The notes under the pieces are model-generated. The model saw only the letters and a list, made by a program, of their open reading frames with translations. It had not been told where the DNA came from and searched no databases. This document shows positions 55,426 to 64,000 of a stretch of 64,000 bases of DNA, in pieces (the first letter of the stretch is position 1; every line of letters starts with the position of its first letter). The position numbers and the translations under genes were made by a program. Origin of the DNA: DATKAS01 sp963773315 (GTDB taxonomy: Bacteria; Actinomycetota; Acidimicrobiia; Acidimicrobiales; DATKAS01); NCBI GenBank assembly GCA_963773315.1, contig CAVZAF010000006.1, positions 62,001 to 126,000 of the forward strand, written 5' to 3'.

Positions 55426-57741
55426 TCAGGCGCGGGCGGCAAGCTGGGCAAGCGCAGGCACGAGCTGAGGCTCGCGCACGATCGCTTCGGCCTCGGCGAG
55501 CGTGAGCGGCCGAGCGAAGTAGTAGCCCTGGGCCTCGTCGCAGCCGAGGTGCGACAGCGTCGCCATCTGCTCGGCGGTCTCGACACCCTCCGCCGTGACG
55601 CGGTGACCGAGCGCATGCCCGAGGGCGATCATGGCCGCGACGACCGAGGTGTCCTCACCCGGTTCGCCGAGGTTCTTCACGAACGACTTGTCGATCTTCA
55701 GCGAGTCGAGAGGGAACTGACGCAGGTATGCGAGCGAGCTGTATCCAGTGCCGAAGTCGTCGACCGCGACGCCGACGCCAAGGTCGCGCAGCTCTTCGAG
55801 GCGCAGGACCGCGATCTCGGGGTCCTTCACGAGGAAGGTCTCGGTCAGCTCGAGCACGATCTGCTGCGCCTCGACATCGCAGGTGCGCATCAGGTCCTCG
55901 AGATGCTCCACGAGCCCCGGCTGGTTCAGCTGCCGGGCCGACACGTTGATCGACAGGCTGATCGATCTGTGATCGGAGAAGATCCGGTTCCAGCACTCGA
56001 GCTGGCGGACGGCCGAGTCGAGCACCCACCCACCGATGCTGTTGATCAGCCCAAGCGCCTCGGCGATGGGGATGAACTCCTCGGGCAGGACCGTCCGCTC
56101 GCCAGGACGCTGCCAACGCACGAGCGCCTCGAACCCGACCAGGCTGCCGGTACGAAGATCGACGCGCGGCTGGTACACGAGGAACAGCTCGCTCCTCGTC
56201 ACCGTGTGCCTGAGCGCGTTCTCGAGGTCGTGGCGGCTCGCGACCCACGCGCGCATCTCCGAGTCGAAGAGCTGGCAACGGCTGCGGCCGTCCTCCTTCG
56301 CCTGGTAGAGCGCGATGTCCGCGTCGCGCAGGAGCGCGCCCGCGTCGACGTCGCTCTCGTTCGCGAGCGCGATGCCCACGCTCGCCGACACGAACGCTTC
56401 GAAGCCGTCGAGGTCGAACGGCTCGTTCAGCGTGCGGATGATGCGTTCGGCGACGTCCTCGGCCTCCGCGACGTCCTCGAGGTCTTCGCAGAGCACGACG
56501 AACTCGTCGCCGCCGAGACGAGCGACGGTGTCTCCCACGCGCACGACGGCGCGGATGCGCTCAGCCGCCTGACGCAGAAGCACGTCGCCTGCCTTGTGAC
56601 CGAGGCTGTCGTTCACCATCTTGAAGTGGTCGAGATCGAGGAAAAGGACCGCGAGGGTTCCGCGCCGCCGCCCGACCAGGTCGATCGCGTGCTGCGTGCG
56701 ATCCAGCAACAGCACGCGGTTCGGAAGGTCGGTGAGCGCGTCATGCGTCGCCTGGTGCGCGAGCTCGGCCTCGGCACGCGCAGACTTCTCGCGAGCTCGG
56801 TTCGCCGCGTTCAGCAGCACCGCGAGACGTGTGACCACGATGATCGTCACCACCGACGCGGCGAAGATCACCACGACTTCGTTCATGTCGTACCCGAGCG
56901 ACGGACCGGTCGCCGCGAGCACCGGCGGGAACAACAGCGCGGCGGCGAGCAGCAGGAGCCGCATCGGATGGATGCCGGGCAGGGCGAGGTGCTGGGCCGG
57001 ACGCGCGATGGTCTCGGCCGTGGGATGCGCGGCAGCGAGCGCGAGCATCCCGAAGCTCACGACGTACCAGGGATCGACCCACTGCGTGAAGGTGTCGCGG
57101 TTGAGCAGGCCCCCGGCGTTCTGGGCGAGGTCGGCCGCGAGCATGAGCGCGAGGCCGGTGCTGAGGAACCACACGGACGCGCACCGGCGACCGGGCATGA
57201 GCAGCAGCCAGAGCAACGCGGCGACGAGGACGACGTCGAGCAGCGGGTAGGACGCGAGCACCGCGCGCTGGAAGAGCTCGCCGTCTTCGATGAGCCCCGT
57301 GTTCACGATCAAGAACTGCCAGATAGCGAGCCCTGCCGAGATCGCGATGGCGGCGCCGTCGACGAGGCCGTCCCTCCATCCCTGCGGAGTGCGGATGACG
57401 ACGAGCAACCCGATCGCACACGTGATGAGCGGGTAGGCGACGAGGTACAGCCCGTCTGCGGGCGACACCGTAGGACGGCCGCGGCCGAGGAGCGCGTAGA
57501 CCTCCCAGATCGCGGCGCCGAGGACCAAGACCGACACCGCGAGCGTCAGCAGGGTCCACGGCTGGCGCGCCCGCCCCGGCGTCATCGCTGCTCGTAGGGC
57601 AAGGGCCCCGGTCGCACAGGCGCCGGCCGCCACCGTCGAGATGGCCGCTGCTTGGGTGCCCGGGCTGATGACGACGATCGCCGTGAGGGCGAGGGACGAC
57701 AGCGCGAGCCACCATGGACGAGGCCGCGGAAGTCGTACCAC
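55426..57741 (-). CDS. Membrane-bound GGDEF-EAL cyclic-di-GMP enzyme
   Basis: A 771-residue protein. About nine or ten hydrophobic segments fill residues 10-310. A short linker leads to GGDEF (DALTDLPNRVLLLDR, RLGGDEFVVLCED). The inhibitory I-site RVGD lies five residues before GGDEF. The EAL domain has FEALVRW, NVSARQLNQPGLVEHL, LELTETFL, DDFGTGYSSLAYLRQF and EGVETAEQ, so the phosphodiesterase residues are also intact. It could both make and degrade c-di-GMP; which dominates cannot be read. No separate sensor domain beyond the membrane part is visible. Confidence 0.94.
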   Translation of the reverse strand: MVRLPRPRPWWLALSSLALTAIVVISPGTQAAAISTVAAGACATGALALRAAMTPGRARQPWTLLTLAVSVLVLGAAIWEVYALLGRGRPTVSPADGLYLVAYPLITCAIGLLVVIRTPQGWRDGLVDGAAIAISAGLAIWQFLIVNTGLIEDGELFQRAVLASYPLLDVVLVAALLWLLLMPGRRCASVWFLSTGLALMLAADLAQNAGGLLNRDTFTQWVDPWYVVSFGMLALAAAHPTAETIARPAQHLALPGIHPMRLLLLAAALLFPPVLAATGPSLGYDMNEVVVIFAASVVTIIVVTRLAVLLNAANRAREKSARAEAELAHQATHDALTDLPNRVLLLDRTQHAIDLVGRRRGTLAVLFLDLDHFKMVNDSLGHKAGDVLLRQAAERIRAVVRVGDTVARLGGDEFVVLCEDLEDVAEAEDVAERIIRTLNEPFDLDGFEAFVSASVGIALANESDVDAGALLRDADIALYQAKEDGRSRCQLFDSEMRAWVASRHDLENALRHTVTRSELFLVYQPRVDLRTGSLVGFEALVRWQRPGERTVLPEEFIPIAEALGLINSIGGWVLDSAVRQLECWNRIFSDHRSISLSINVSARQLNQPGLVEHLEDLMRTCDVEAQQIVLELTETFLVKDPEIAVLRLEELRDLGVGVAVDDFGTGYSSLAYLRQFPLDSLKIDKSFVKNLGEPGEDTSVVAAMIALGHALGHRVTAEGVETAEQMATLSHLGCDEAQGYYFARPLTLAEAEAIVREPQLVPALAQLAARA

Positions 57742-57860
57742 GAAAACTCATCGGCGCCACGTTCCGCGCGATCCAGCCTTCCGTCCGTCACGGAGCGCAG
57801 TTGGGCCGAACGGCCTATCCACCACCCCCGGGGTCGAATGGGAGATGCTCCGGGAGCGTG

Positions 57861-58154
57861 ATGATGACCGAGAAGACCCGAGTCACCACCAATCACCACG
57901 CCACCAGTGGCTCGCTCGGTCGGTCGACGGTCCGCGCCCAGCCTGCGACGCGCACGGGCTGGTGGATCCCCGTGACTGCGTTCGTGGCGTGGCTGGTCTA
58001 CCGACAGGTCGACGCGGCGACCGCGGTCGAGGCGGCGCTCGTGGGCGCGGCAGTGTTCATCGCACTCCTCGGCTTCAGCGTGGTCCGCGCCGCGGCGAAT
58101 CGGTGGTGGGGCGGCACTTCGCGCGCCGCCCGCACCATCGGTGACTCTCGCTGA
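57861..58154 (+). CDS. Small two-TM membrane protein
   Basis: A 97-residue protein with a polar, Thr/Ser-rich N-terminus and two hydrophobic segments, WWIPVTAFVAWLVYRQV and AALVGAAVFIALLGFSVV. I do not recognise a family. ATG 57861 follows GGGAG with 4 nt spacing; ATG 57864 and GTG 57858 are alternatives. It is divergent from the GGDEF-EAL gene. Confidence 0.6.
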   Translation: MMTEKTRVTTNHHATSGSLGRSTVRAQPATRTGWWIPVTAFVAWLVYRQVDAATAVEAALVGAAVFIALLGFSVVRAAANRWWGGTSRAARTIGDSR

Positions 58155-58239
58155 CCTCAGGCCCGCCCGGCGCGCAGGGCGTCGCGGAGATCGGTCAGCA
58201 AGCCCGTGTCGCCGGTGAGCCGACGCGAGTGAGCGGTGC

Positions 58240-58413
58240 TCAGGTGTCGAGCTTGTCGACCACGTCCGTGGCCTTGTCGGCGGCGGTGTCGATCTGGGCG
58301 TCCGCCTTGTGGCCGCTCATGTCCTGTGCTTTGTCCGCGGCAGTGTCGATCCCCTTGTCGACCTGCTTCTTGTTCCCTCCCACCAGGCCCTTGAGCTTGT
58401 CCATCAATCCCAT
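58240..58413 (-). CDS. Small MT0933-like antitoxin-family protein
   Basis: A 57-residue Lys/Asp/Ala-rich helical protein. It begins MGLMDKLKGLVGGNKKQVDK and resembles the MT0933/Rv0909 antitoxin-family pattern of an amphipathic start plus DKA repeats. The unit IDTAADKA occurs twice (residues 22-29 and 41-48), an internal duplication. GGAGG lies 5 nt before the ATG. No toxin-like gene is adjacent: the neighbours are a two-TM protein and an L,D-transpeptidase. A stress or general role is as likely as a toxin-antitoxin role. Confidence 0.75.
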   Translation of the reverse strand: MGLMDKLKGLVGGNKKQVDKGIDTAADKAQDMSGHKADAQIDTAADKATDVVDKLDT

Positions 58414-58503
58414 CGGGACCTCCTAGGTCGGGCCAACGGGGGCCGACGACCCGCGCAAGACTGCCCCTCGGTCGAGATTGCGGCAAGTGGCGCGGACGTA
58501 GGG

Positions 58504-59961
58504 TCAGTAGACCCAGACGGCGATGCCCTTGGGCATCAGGTTCGCGTCCCAGATGTAGTTCATCGCCGGCACCGACACGCGGGCACAACCGTGCGAGGCC
58601 GGGAAGGCAGGCACCGAGGTCGCCCCGTGCACCGCGATGCCGCTCGACGTGAAGTACTTCGGGCGCCACAGCTGTCCGAGGTCAGACGTGCGCCATCCGT
58701 TCGGAAGCTCACGGATGATCGAGAAGCGGCCGACTGGCGTGACCGCGTTCCCCGAGGCGATGCGACCGCCGGCGACACGCTCGCGGAACGGCACGTTCGA
58801 CCCGGTCGACGAATTGAACACGGCAACGGTGTGCCCACCGCGCACGACGAAGATGATCTGCCGAGGCTTGTCGATCTCGACGACGTCACCCGATGTCGTG
58901 CGGGCGACGGGCGGCGCGGCAACGCTGAGTGCGTCGACCGTTGCCTGATCGGCGACGCCTGTGCGAGGAAGACCCGTGTACTTCTGGAACGCCATGACGG
59001 CCTGGCTCATCAACGAGCCCGTCCGAGCGTCGAGGGGCCCCATCCAGTAGCCGAGCTTCGTGAGGCGATCTTGGATCGCGCGGACGTTGTCGCCCTGATC
59101 GCCGGGCAGTGCGGCGACCAATCCGTCGCTCGCCGCGACCCAGTAGCCCGCGCCGCCGAGTGCCGCGGCGATGCCCACGACATGTTGCCCAGGCGCGATC
59201 GGAGACACCGGGAGGTTCGCCGCGTCGCCGAACGTGTACACGCCACCGGCAAGGCTCGCGAGCCAGTACCCGCCGCCCGTCGGTGTGACCGCGCCCCCGA
59301 CGACCTTGCCTGCGGGGGCCACCTTCGCCGATTGCAGCGAGCCGACGTCGGGTGCGCCGCCGAACGGATGCACGCCGCCCGCGTCGTCGACGATCCAGTA
59401 GCCGTCACCCTGTGGCCGCGCCAGGAGGTCGACGGCTCGCGCGTTCACGTTGATGCCGGGAAGCGACCCGAAGAACTTCGCAGAGCCGAACGTGAACACG
59501 CCGCCCTCGGCGGTGAGCAGCCAATAGCCCCCACCGTCGGTCGTCGGTGTGATCGCGACCACGCGGCTCGGGATCGGGCCACCTGCGAGCGAGCCGAAGG
59601 AGGTCGCGTCGCCAAACGGCAGGACCGACCCGTCCGAGCCCGCGAGCCAGTAGCCCCCGCCGTCGGGAGTAGGCGCGATGTCGACGATCGGTCCGCTGAG
59701 CGTCTGACCGGCCGCCGCGCCTGCAAAGCGCGCGCTGCCGAACGTGAACACGCCGCCGTCGGTCGACACCAACCAGTACCCGTTGCCCGTCGGATCGCCC
59801 GCGATCGCGACGGCCGGATGCGCGATGGAACCAGGTGAACCGAGCGCCGGAGCCGGCCCGGTGACAGACGTCTCCGCCGCGCCCGCAGTGCCCGCAAAGG
59901 CGAATGACGCCGAGCTGAGGGCGGCCACCATCACCACGACACGCACCGCCCGCTGGATCAC
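58504..59961 (-). CDS. Secreted L,D-transpeptidase with GGGYWL repeats and peptidoglycan-binding domain
   Basis: A 485-residue exported cell-wall enzyme. After a signal peptide (VMVAALSSASFAFAG) come about six repeats built on GNGYWLVSTDGGVFTFGSA (residues about 50-280), a repeat type I associate with acidimicrobial secreted proteins and which should form a beta-propeller-like domain. A PG_binding_1 domain follows (VRAIQDRLTKLGYWMGPLDA), then the YkuD catalytic domain with SGIAVHGATSVP and SHGCARVS, where Cys is the nucleophile. It forms 3-3 crosslinks in peptidoglycan or attaches proteins. GTG 59961 is preferred because TAGCCT lies 6 nt upstream; GTG 59967 directly abuts that box. Confidence 0.9.
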   Translation of the reverse strand: MIQRAVRVVVMVAALSSASFAFAGTAGAAETSVTGPAPALGSPGSIAHPAVAIAGDPTGNGYWLVSTDGGVFTFGSARFAGAAAGQTLSGPIVDIAPTPDGGGYWLAGSDGSVLPFGDATSFGSLAGGPIPSRVVAITPTTDGGGYWLLTAEGGVFTFGSAKFFGSLPGINVNARAVDLLARPQGDGYWIVDDAGGVHPFGGAPDVGSLQSAKVAPAGKVVGGAVTPTGGGYWLASLAGGVYTFGDAANLPVSPIAPGQHVVGIAAALGGAGYWVAASDGLVAALPGDQGDNVRAIQDRLTKLGYWMGPLDARTGSLMSQAVMAFQKYTGLPRTGVADQATVDALSVAAPPVARTTSGDVVEIDKPRQIIFVVRGGHTVAVFNSSTGSNVPFRERVAGGRIASGNAVTPVGRFSIIRELPNGWRTSDLGQLWRPKYFTSSGIAVHGATSVPAFPASHGCARVSVPAMNYIWDANLMPKGIAVWVY

Positions 59962-60033
59962 CGGCACAGGCTAGAGGCAACGACACTCTGTTCCCCAGCG
60001 CAGGTCGCGGCGCCCGCGGTCTACGGTGCGCGC

Positions 60034-60900
60034 GTGGCCGACACCGATGCACGCCACCACCGCGGTGACGGCGACGACACCCCGCTCGTCCTCGATGAGC
60101 TCGGCGACAAGCTCGACGCGTTCTGGTCGCTCGCAACCGCCGACGACGCGGACGCCGACAAAGCGCTCGAGGAGTTCGGCGCTCGTGGCCGCGTCGAGGC
60201 CGACATGGCCTACCAGCTGTCGGTGCCATCGCCGCTCGCGCATCCCGAGCGGTTCGAGCAGGCCCACCGCCTCGTCATGCGAGGCCTCGAGGTGCTCGAC
60301 CGCAACGGGGGACGCAAGCCGAGCACGCTTCCGAAGCTCGGCCCGCTGAAGCCCGCGGCATCGTGGTTCATCCAGCTGATCACTCGCTACATCGTCCGCA
60401 GCTACCAGGTCAGCGTCGCCGACAACCTCGCCCGCCTCTACGCGCGGCGCGAGGCGAACTGCCGCTGGGGAAGCGACGAGATGCACATGTTGAGAAGGGC
60501 ACGCTTCCAGGCGGAGCGCCTCGCACCCGGATACAAGCGCAAGTCCCTCGGACTGCCGACGTTCCTCGTCGGTGGCGCCGTTCTGTCGGGCGCGGTCGGC
60601 GCGCTGCAGGCGTTCGGCAACATCCTCGCCCGCGAGAAGCTCATCTTGGTGCTGACGGCGCTTCTCCTCTTCGGCCTGTTCATCCTCACGTCGTTCGGGA
60701 TCCTCTACTCGGCCGGCATCTCGCGGCGCCGCATCCGAGTGAGCATCGCCCAACCGCTCGCTGCGCTGTACGAGACCATCGGCGCGTGCGGCAACCCGCC
60801 GAAGGACCAAGCCCGCACGTTCGCGGTGTACGCGATCATCCTCACGGCAGTCGCGTGGCTCGTCATCCCGCTCGCCGTCGTGTTCGCGATCGTCACCTGA
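60034..60900 (+). CDS. Membrane protein of unknown function
   Basis: A 288-residue protein I do not recognise. About 150 soluble residues, including LDELGDKLDAFWSLATADDA, are followed by three hydrophobic segments (LVGGAVLSGAVGALQAFGNI, LILVLTALLLFGLFILTSFG, and a C-terminal one, YAIILTAVAWLVIPLAVVFA). The GTG start has TACGGT exactly 6 nt upstream. It is divergent from the L,D-transpeptidase with 72 bp between, and their -10 boxes face apart. Confidence 0.75.
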   Translation: MADTDARHHRGDGDDTPLVLDELGDKLDAFWSLATADDADADKALEEFGARGRVEADMAYQLSVPSPLAHPERFEQAHRLVMRGLEVLDRNGGRKPSTLPKLGPLKPAASWFIQLITRYIVRSYQVSVADNLARLYARREANCRWGSDEMHMLRRARFQAERLAPGYKRKSLGLPTFLVGGAVLSGAVGALQAFGNILAREKLILVLTALLLFGLFILTSFGILYSAGISRRRIRVSIAQPLAALYETIGACGNPPKDQARTFAVYAIILTAVAWLVIPLAVVFAIVT

Positions 60901-60981
60901 CCTGCTGTCTCGGCGCCGGCCTCCGCTCAAGCTTCGGGCGGCGCCTCTCGCTTCGCTCGACAATCGGTGCTTCGCGCACCC

Positions 60982-61000
60982 GGCGGCGCATTTCGCCGCC
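60982..61000 (+). terminator. GC hairpin before argJ, possible terminator
   Basis: GGCGGCG (60982-60988) and CGCCGCC (60994-61000) form a 7-bp stem with loop CATTT, followed by TCAATCT. It lies 82 bp after the membrane-protein stop and 23 bp before argJ, so it may end the upstream transcript. No proper T tract follows. Confidence 0.45.
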
Positions 61001-61023
61001 TCAATCTCTAGCGTGACGGGCTG

Positions 61024-62176
61024 ATGACCGCGCTCCCCGCAGGCTTCCGCGCTCACGTGGCGAACGTGGGCATCAAAGACGACACCGACGACTTCGTCGT
61101 CATCGCCGCGGATCGTCCGTGCGCGGCGGCAGCCGTGTTCACCAAGAGCCGTTTCTCAGGTCCGAGCGTCGTGCTCAGCCGTTGGAACGTCTCCGACGGG
61201 CAGCTCCGCGCGGTACGTCGTCATCTCGAAGAACGCGAACGTCGCCACCGGCACACAGGGCCTCGCCGATGCAGAGGAGATCGTCGCCGGCGTCGCTGCC
61301 GCGATCGGGGCCGAGCCAGACGACGTGCTCATCGCGTCGACCGGCGTCATCGGGCGGACCTATCCGATGGACAAGGTGCGCGCCCACCTCTCGCAGCTCA
61401 GCACGCCCTTCACGATCGACGAGGCAGAGCCCGCCGCCCGCGGGATCATGACGACCGACACGGTCGCGAAGGTCGCGTCGGCGAGCGCAGGCCCGGCGAG
61501 CGTCGTCGGGATCGCGAAGGGCGTCGGGATGATCGAGCCCGACATGGCGACCTTGATCGCGCTGTTCCTCACCGACGCTGCCATCGACCCTGCCGACCTC
61601 GACGCGATGTTCCGCAGAGTCATGGCCCGCACCTTGAACGCGGTGAGCGTCGACACCGACACGTCGACCAGCGACACCGCGGCGATCATGGCGAGCGGCG
61701 CGGCAGGACCAGTCGAGCCGACCGAGCTCGAGGCTGCGCTCGCGTCCGTAGCCCTCGCGCTGACCCGTCAGATCGCGCGTGACGGAGAAGGCGCCACGAA
61801 GCTGCTCACCGTCACCGTCGACGGCGCTCGCGACGAGGCTCAGGCAAAGCGAGTCGCGAAGGCGATCGTGAACTCACCGCTCGTGAAGACCGCGGTCCAC
61901 GGCGCTGACCCGAACTGGGGACGGGTCGCGATGGCGATCGGGAAGTGCTCGGACGACACCGACATCGACGAGCACCGCGTCGTGATCCGGTTCGGAGCGC
62001 TGGAGCTGTACCCGCGTCCGGTCCACGACGACGACCTTGCCGCGCTGACGAAGTACCTCGCCGGCGACGACGTGACGATCCATGTGAGCCTCGGCATCGC
62101 CGACGGTCAGTTCACGGTCTACGGCTGCGACCTGAGCGCCGGATACGTGCGCATCAACGCCGACTACACGACCTGA
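61024..62176 (+). CDS. argJ: Bifunctional ornithine acetyltransferase/N-acetylglutamate synthase, apparent +1 frameshift
   Basis: ArgJ recycles the acetyl group in arginine synthesis. From ATG 61024 the frame reads ALPAGFRAHVANVGIKDDTD and AAAAVFTKSRFSGPSVVLSR, the family start, then goes wrong after GQLRAV near 61213. One base later the frame resumes VVISKNANVATGTQGLADAE. It continues to the stop with KGVGMIEPDMATLIALF, which holds the self-cleavage Thr. It also carries VHGADPNWGRVAMAIG. The span is 3n+1, and restored length is about 383 residues, normal for ArgJ. One extra base at 61210-61217 is the likely error. No other arg gene is adjacent. Confidence 0.88.
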
Positions 62177-62188
62177 TCGCTCACCCGC

Positions 62189-64000
62189 TCAGTTCAGGAA
62201 CGGGATCTTGTCGAAGGGCACGTTGTCGAGGAACCAGGAGATCGGCGCGTGCTTCACGACCGTCTTGAGCGCGGTCGCGGCCCAGCCCGGCAACGTGCCG
62301 CGATCGTGCGCATCGTCGATCGCCCGCACCGTGCCCGCCTTGACGGCATCATCGATCGTGGCGTGGTCCCACTTGACGTCTCCCACGCCCGAGCTCGGGT
62401 CGAGGCTGAGCACGAGCTCCTCTCGGCCGATCCCGAGCTCGCACGCCGCTCCGTTCAGTCCGCCGAGAGCGATGCGCTGCACGGCGCCATCGAGCCCATT
62501 GCCGTCATAGGGCGACGGAGGCGCGGTGCACGGGTCGACGAGCTCGGTGCGCCCGAAGTCCGAAGCACCCGCGCCGACCTCCATCGCGATCAGGCCGCCC
62601 GCGACCGCGACGAGACCGACGAGTGCCATCGCGCCACGCCGCCGGCGTGCGCTGGCAGCCGCCGCGCCTCGCAGCGCGAGCAGGCCGGGCACGAGCGCGA
62701 GCACTCCGAGGCCAGCCGCGATCATGAACGACGAGCGGAAGCCCCGCGTCAGGGTGTCTCGGATCGCCGCGGTCAGGTCGTGCTGCGCCTGGGCGAGGGC
62801 AGGCTTGCCGCCCGCGTCGCGCTTCGCGAACGCCGAGTCGAGGTCGGGCACCTGTCCATCGGGAGTCTTCACGAGGACGTTGCGGATCTCCCACGCGAGC
62901 GGCACCTTCTCGCGGACCGACAGCTGGGCATCGAGCACCGTGGCGGTGCCGGCCAAGGTGGCGCGATCGGCCGCTGACTGGAGGTTCGCAGCGAGCGTCG
63001 GCGCGATCGCGATGAGGCCGAGCACCAGACCGAGATGACGCGCGCTGACCGAAAGGTGCGCGGCCGAACCCGCGGCGCGCTCGGGGATCGACAGGGGACC
63101 CAACACGTCGGTCGCCAAGCCGAGGCCGGCGCCGAACACGGCGAGCGCCGCCCCGAGGTACCACGCGCTCGACGCGGGCAGCAGCGCGAGCGCGACGAGA
63201 CCCGCGCCGATCAATGCCACTCCGCCGATGAGGAGACCCAGGGGGGGTGCCGCGCGCCCCAGCCGCCTCGCTGCGAGCGTCGCCACCGGGAGCGCGCTCA
63301 CGACGAGCGCGCCAGCGAGCGGCTCGTAGCGCCACACCTCGACGACGAGGAGGACGCCGAGGAACAGGGCGCCGACAGACGCGGCGCCCACGAACGCGAG
63401 CGCGAGGTCGGCCCAGACGGCGCGCCACTCGATGCGCCCCCCGACGTGAGACGACGGATCTACTGGAGCGCGCTTGTGAGAGCGCTCCGCGAGCACCCCG
63501 ACGAGCGCCAGCGCCGCGACCGGTGCTTGCAGGTAGAAGATCGCCCGCCAGTCGAAGACTTGCGTGAGAAGACCACCCACCGCGGGGCCGATCGCGGCGC
63601 CGATGACCGCGGCACCGGCCCAGAGTCGCCGGCCGGCGGCGGCCGACCCCTGCAAGGAGGTCAGCACGGGGAGAGAGGCACCGAGCATCAAGGCCGCACC
63701 GGCACCCTGCAGGCACCGGGCCACCATCAAGCTTGTGGTCTCGTGACTCGCTCCGGCCGAGAACGACGCCAACGCGAAGAGGGCGAGCCCGAAGAGGACC
63801 AGCAACCTCGGGTTCGCTCGGCGCGCGAACGGTGCGAGCAACAGCGCGCCCGCGCCGACGACGAGCGCGTACGCCGTGATGACCCACGACACGCCGACGA
63901 TCGTGGTGTGGAGCTCGCCGTAGATCTGAGGGAGGGCGAGGACGACGATCGAGGCGTCGGCGAACGCGAGCCCGACTGCGACGACAAGCGCGATCGAGCC
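62189..64000 (-). CDS. MFS transporter, DHA2-like, 5' end outside the window
   Basis: At least 603 residues are encoded; the frame is open to the right edge, so the start lies beyond. The first visible residues, ALVVAVGLAFADASIVVLAL then PQIYGELHTTIVGVSWVITA, match the first helices of 14-TM drug exporters. GVSWVITAYALVVGAGALLLA and MVARCLQGAGAALMLGASLP continue the family pattern. A long non-helical segment near residues 330-400 and a C-terminal extracytoplasmic domain of about 120 residues with LDPSSGVGDVKWDH are unusual for the family. It is convergent with argJ. Confidence 0.87.
   Translation of the reverse strand, partial: GSIALVVAVGLAFADASIVVLALPQIYGELHTTIVGVSWVITAYALVVGAGALLLAPFARRANPRLLVLFGLALFALASFSAGASHETTSLMVARCLQGAGAALMLGASLPVLTSLQGSAAAGRRLWAGAAVIGAAIGPAVGGLLTQVFDWRAIFYLQAPVAALALVGVLAERSHKRAPVDPSSHVGGRIEWRAVWADLALAFVGAASVGALFLGVLLVVEVWRYEPLAGALVVSALPVATLAARRLGRAAPPLGLLIGGVALIGAGLVALALLPASSAWYLGAALAVFGAGLGLATDVLGPLSIPERAAGSAAHLSVSARHLGLVLGLIAIAPTLAANLQSAADRATLAGTATVLDAQLSVREKVPLAWEIRNVLVKTPDGQVPDLDSAFAKRDAGGKPALAQAQHDLTAAIRDTLTRGFRSSFMIAAGLGVLALVPGLLALRGAAAASARRRRGAMALVGLVAVAGGLIAMEVGAGASDFGRTELVDPCTAPPSPYDGNGLDGAVQRIALGGLNGAACELGIGREELVLSLDPSSGVGDVKWDHATIDDAVKAGTVRAIDDAHDRGTLPGWAATALKTVVKHAPISWFLDNVPFDKIPFLN

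Noticed and set aside
53230..57597. Very long open frame on the plus strand opposite comEC and the GGDEF-EAL gene
   Set aside because: It is antisense to clearly identified genes, is Arg/His/Asp-rich, and has no domain. Long antisense frames are expected from G/C-biased third positions.
58157..58669. A longer minus-strand frame overlapping the small antitoxin-family gene
   Set aside because: It is Arg/Gly/Pro-rich with no start signal, whereas the 57-residue frame has a good ribosome-binding site and a recognisable sequence.

Overview
This is a contiguous piece of a high-G+C actinobacterial chromosome, probably from the class Acidimicrobiia. That placement is inferred from several features: many GTG starts, TANNNT -10 boxes sitting 6-7 nt in front of start codons (leaderless transcription), a BldD-type regulator, an F420-type luciferase-like oxidoreductase, an actinobacterial FolP2-like protein, and a secreted protein with GGGYWL-type repeats. 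I see no insertion sequence, prophage, integrase or CRISPR array. The window holds about 54 protein genes and one tRNA. Almost everything is housekeeping or lipid/acyl-CoA metabolism.

Layout. 0.2-7 kb: a TetR regulator divergent from a tightly coupled four-gene operon (SDR-HAD fusion, zinc dehydrogenase, LarA-like protein, PlsC acyltransferase), with two palindromic operators between them. This is the best candidate for an undescribed pathway. 7-11.5 kb: VOC protein, F420-type oxidoreductase, AlkB-like dioxygenase, MFS exporter, histidine phosphatase. 11.5-17.5 kb: glutamate synthase gltBD. 17.6-21.6 kb: crotonase, nitroreductase and a GntR-controlled Rieske oxygenase. 21.6-32 kb: a TCA stretch (aconitase, citrate synthase, isocitrate dehydrogenase) with a HAD-PlsC fusion, a LysR regulator and an acyl-CoA carboxylase beta subunit. 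Citrate synthase, aconitase and isocitrate dehydrogenase make the 2-oxoglutarate that GltBD consumes.

32.7-41.4 kb: acyl-CoA dehydrogenase, a GNAT/acyl-CoA-synthetase fusion resembling protein acetyltransferases, a GYF-RDD membrane protein, an unusual ADP-ribosylglycohydrolase-phosphatase fusion, a methyltransferase, a LysE exporter, and a cupin/TetR pair separated by a 13-bp tandem-repeat operator. 41.5-48.3 kb: tRNA-Val(GAC), a pseudokinase/LysM pair, then hrcA-dnaJ-rsmE and bldD-hemW. 48.4-55.4 kb: MerR regulator with a 19-bp-spacer promoter, lepA, rpsT and a comEC-folP2-holA operon. 55.4-64 kb: a GGDEF-EAL protein, a small MT0933-like antitoxin-family gene, an L,D-transpeptidase, a membrane protein, argJ, and an MFS transporter that runs off the right edge.

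Four conserved genes (gltD, rsmE, comEC, argJ) are each broken by an apparent single extra base. The same sense each time, in otherwise intact essential-type genes, points to insertion errors in the assembly rather than decay. A reader should treat these four as probably intact in the organism. Two cyclic-di-GMP components are also present: an enzyme with intact GGDEF, I-site and EAL motifs, and a BldD homologue carrying the known c-di-GMP-binding signature.
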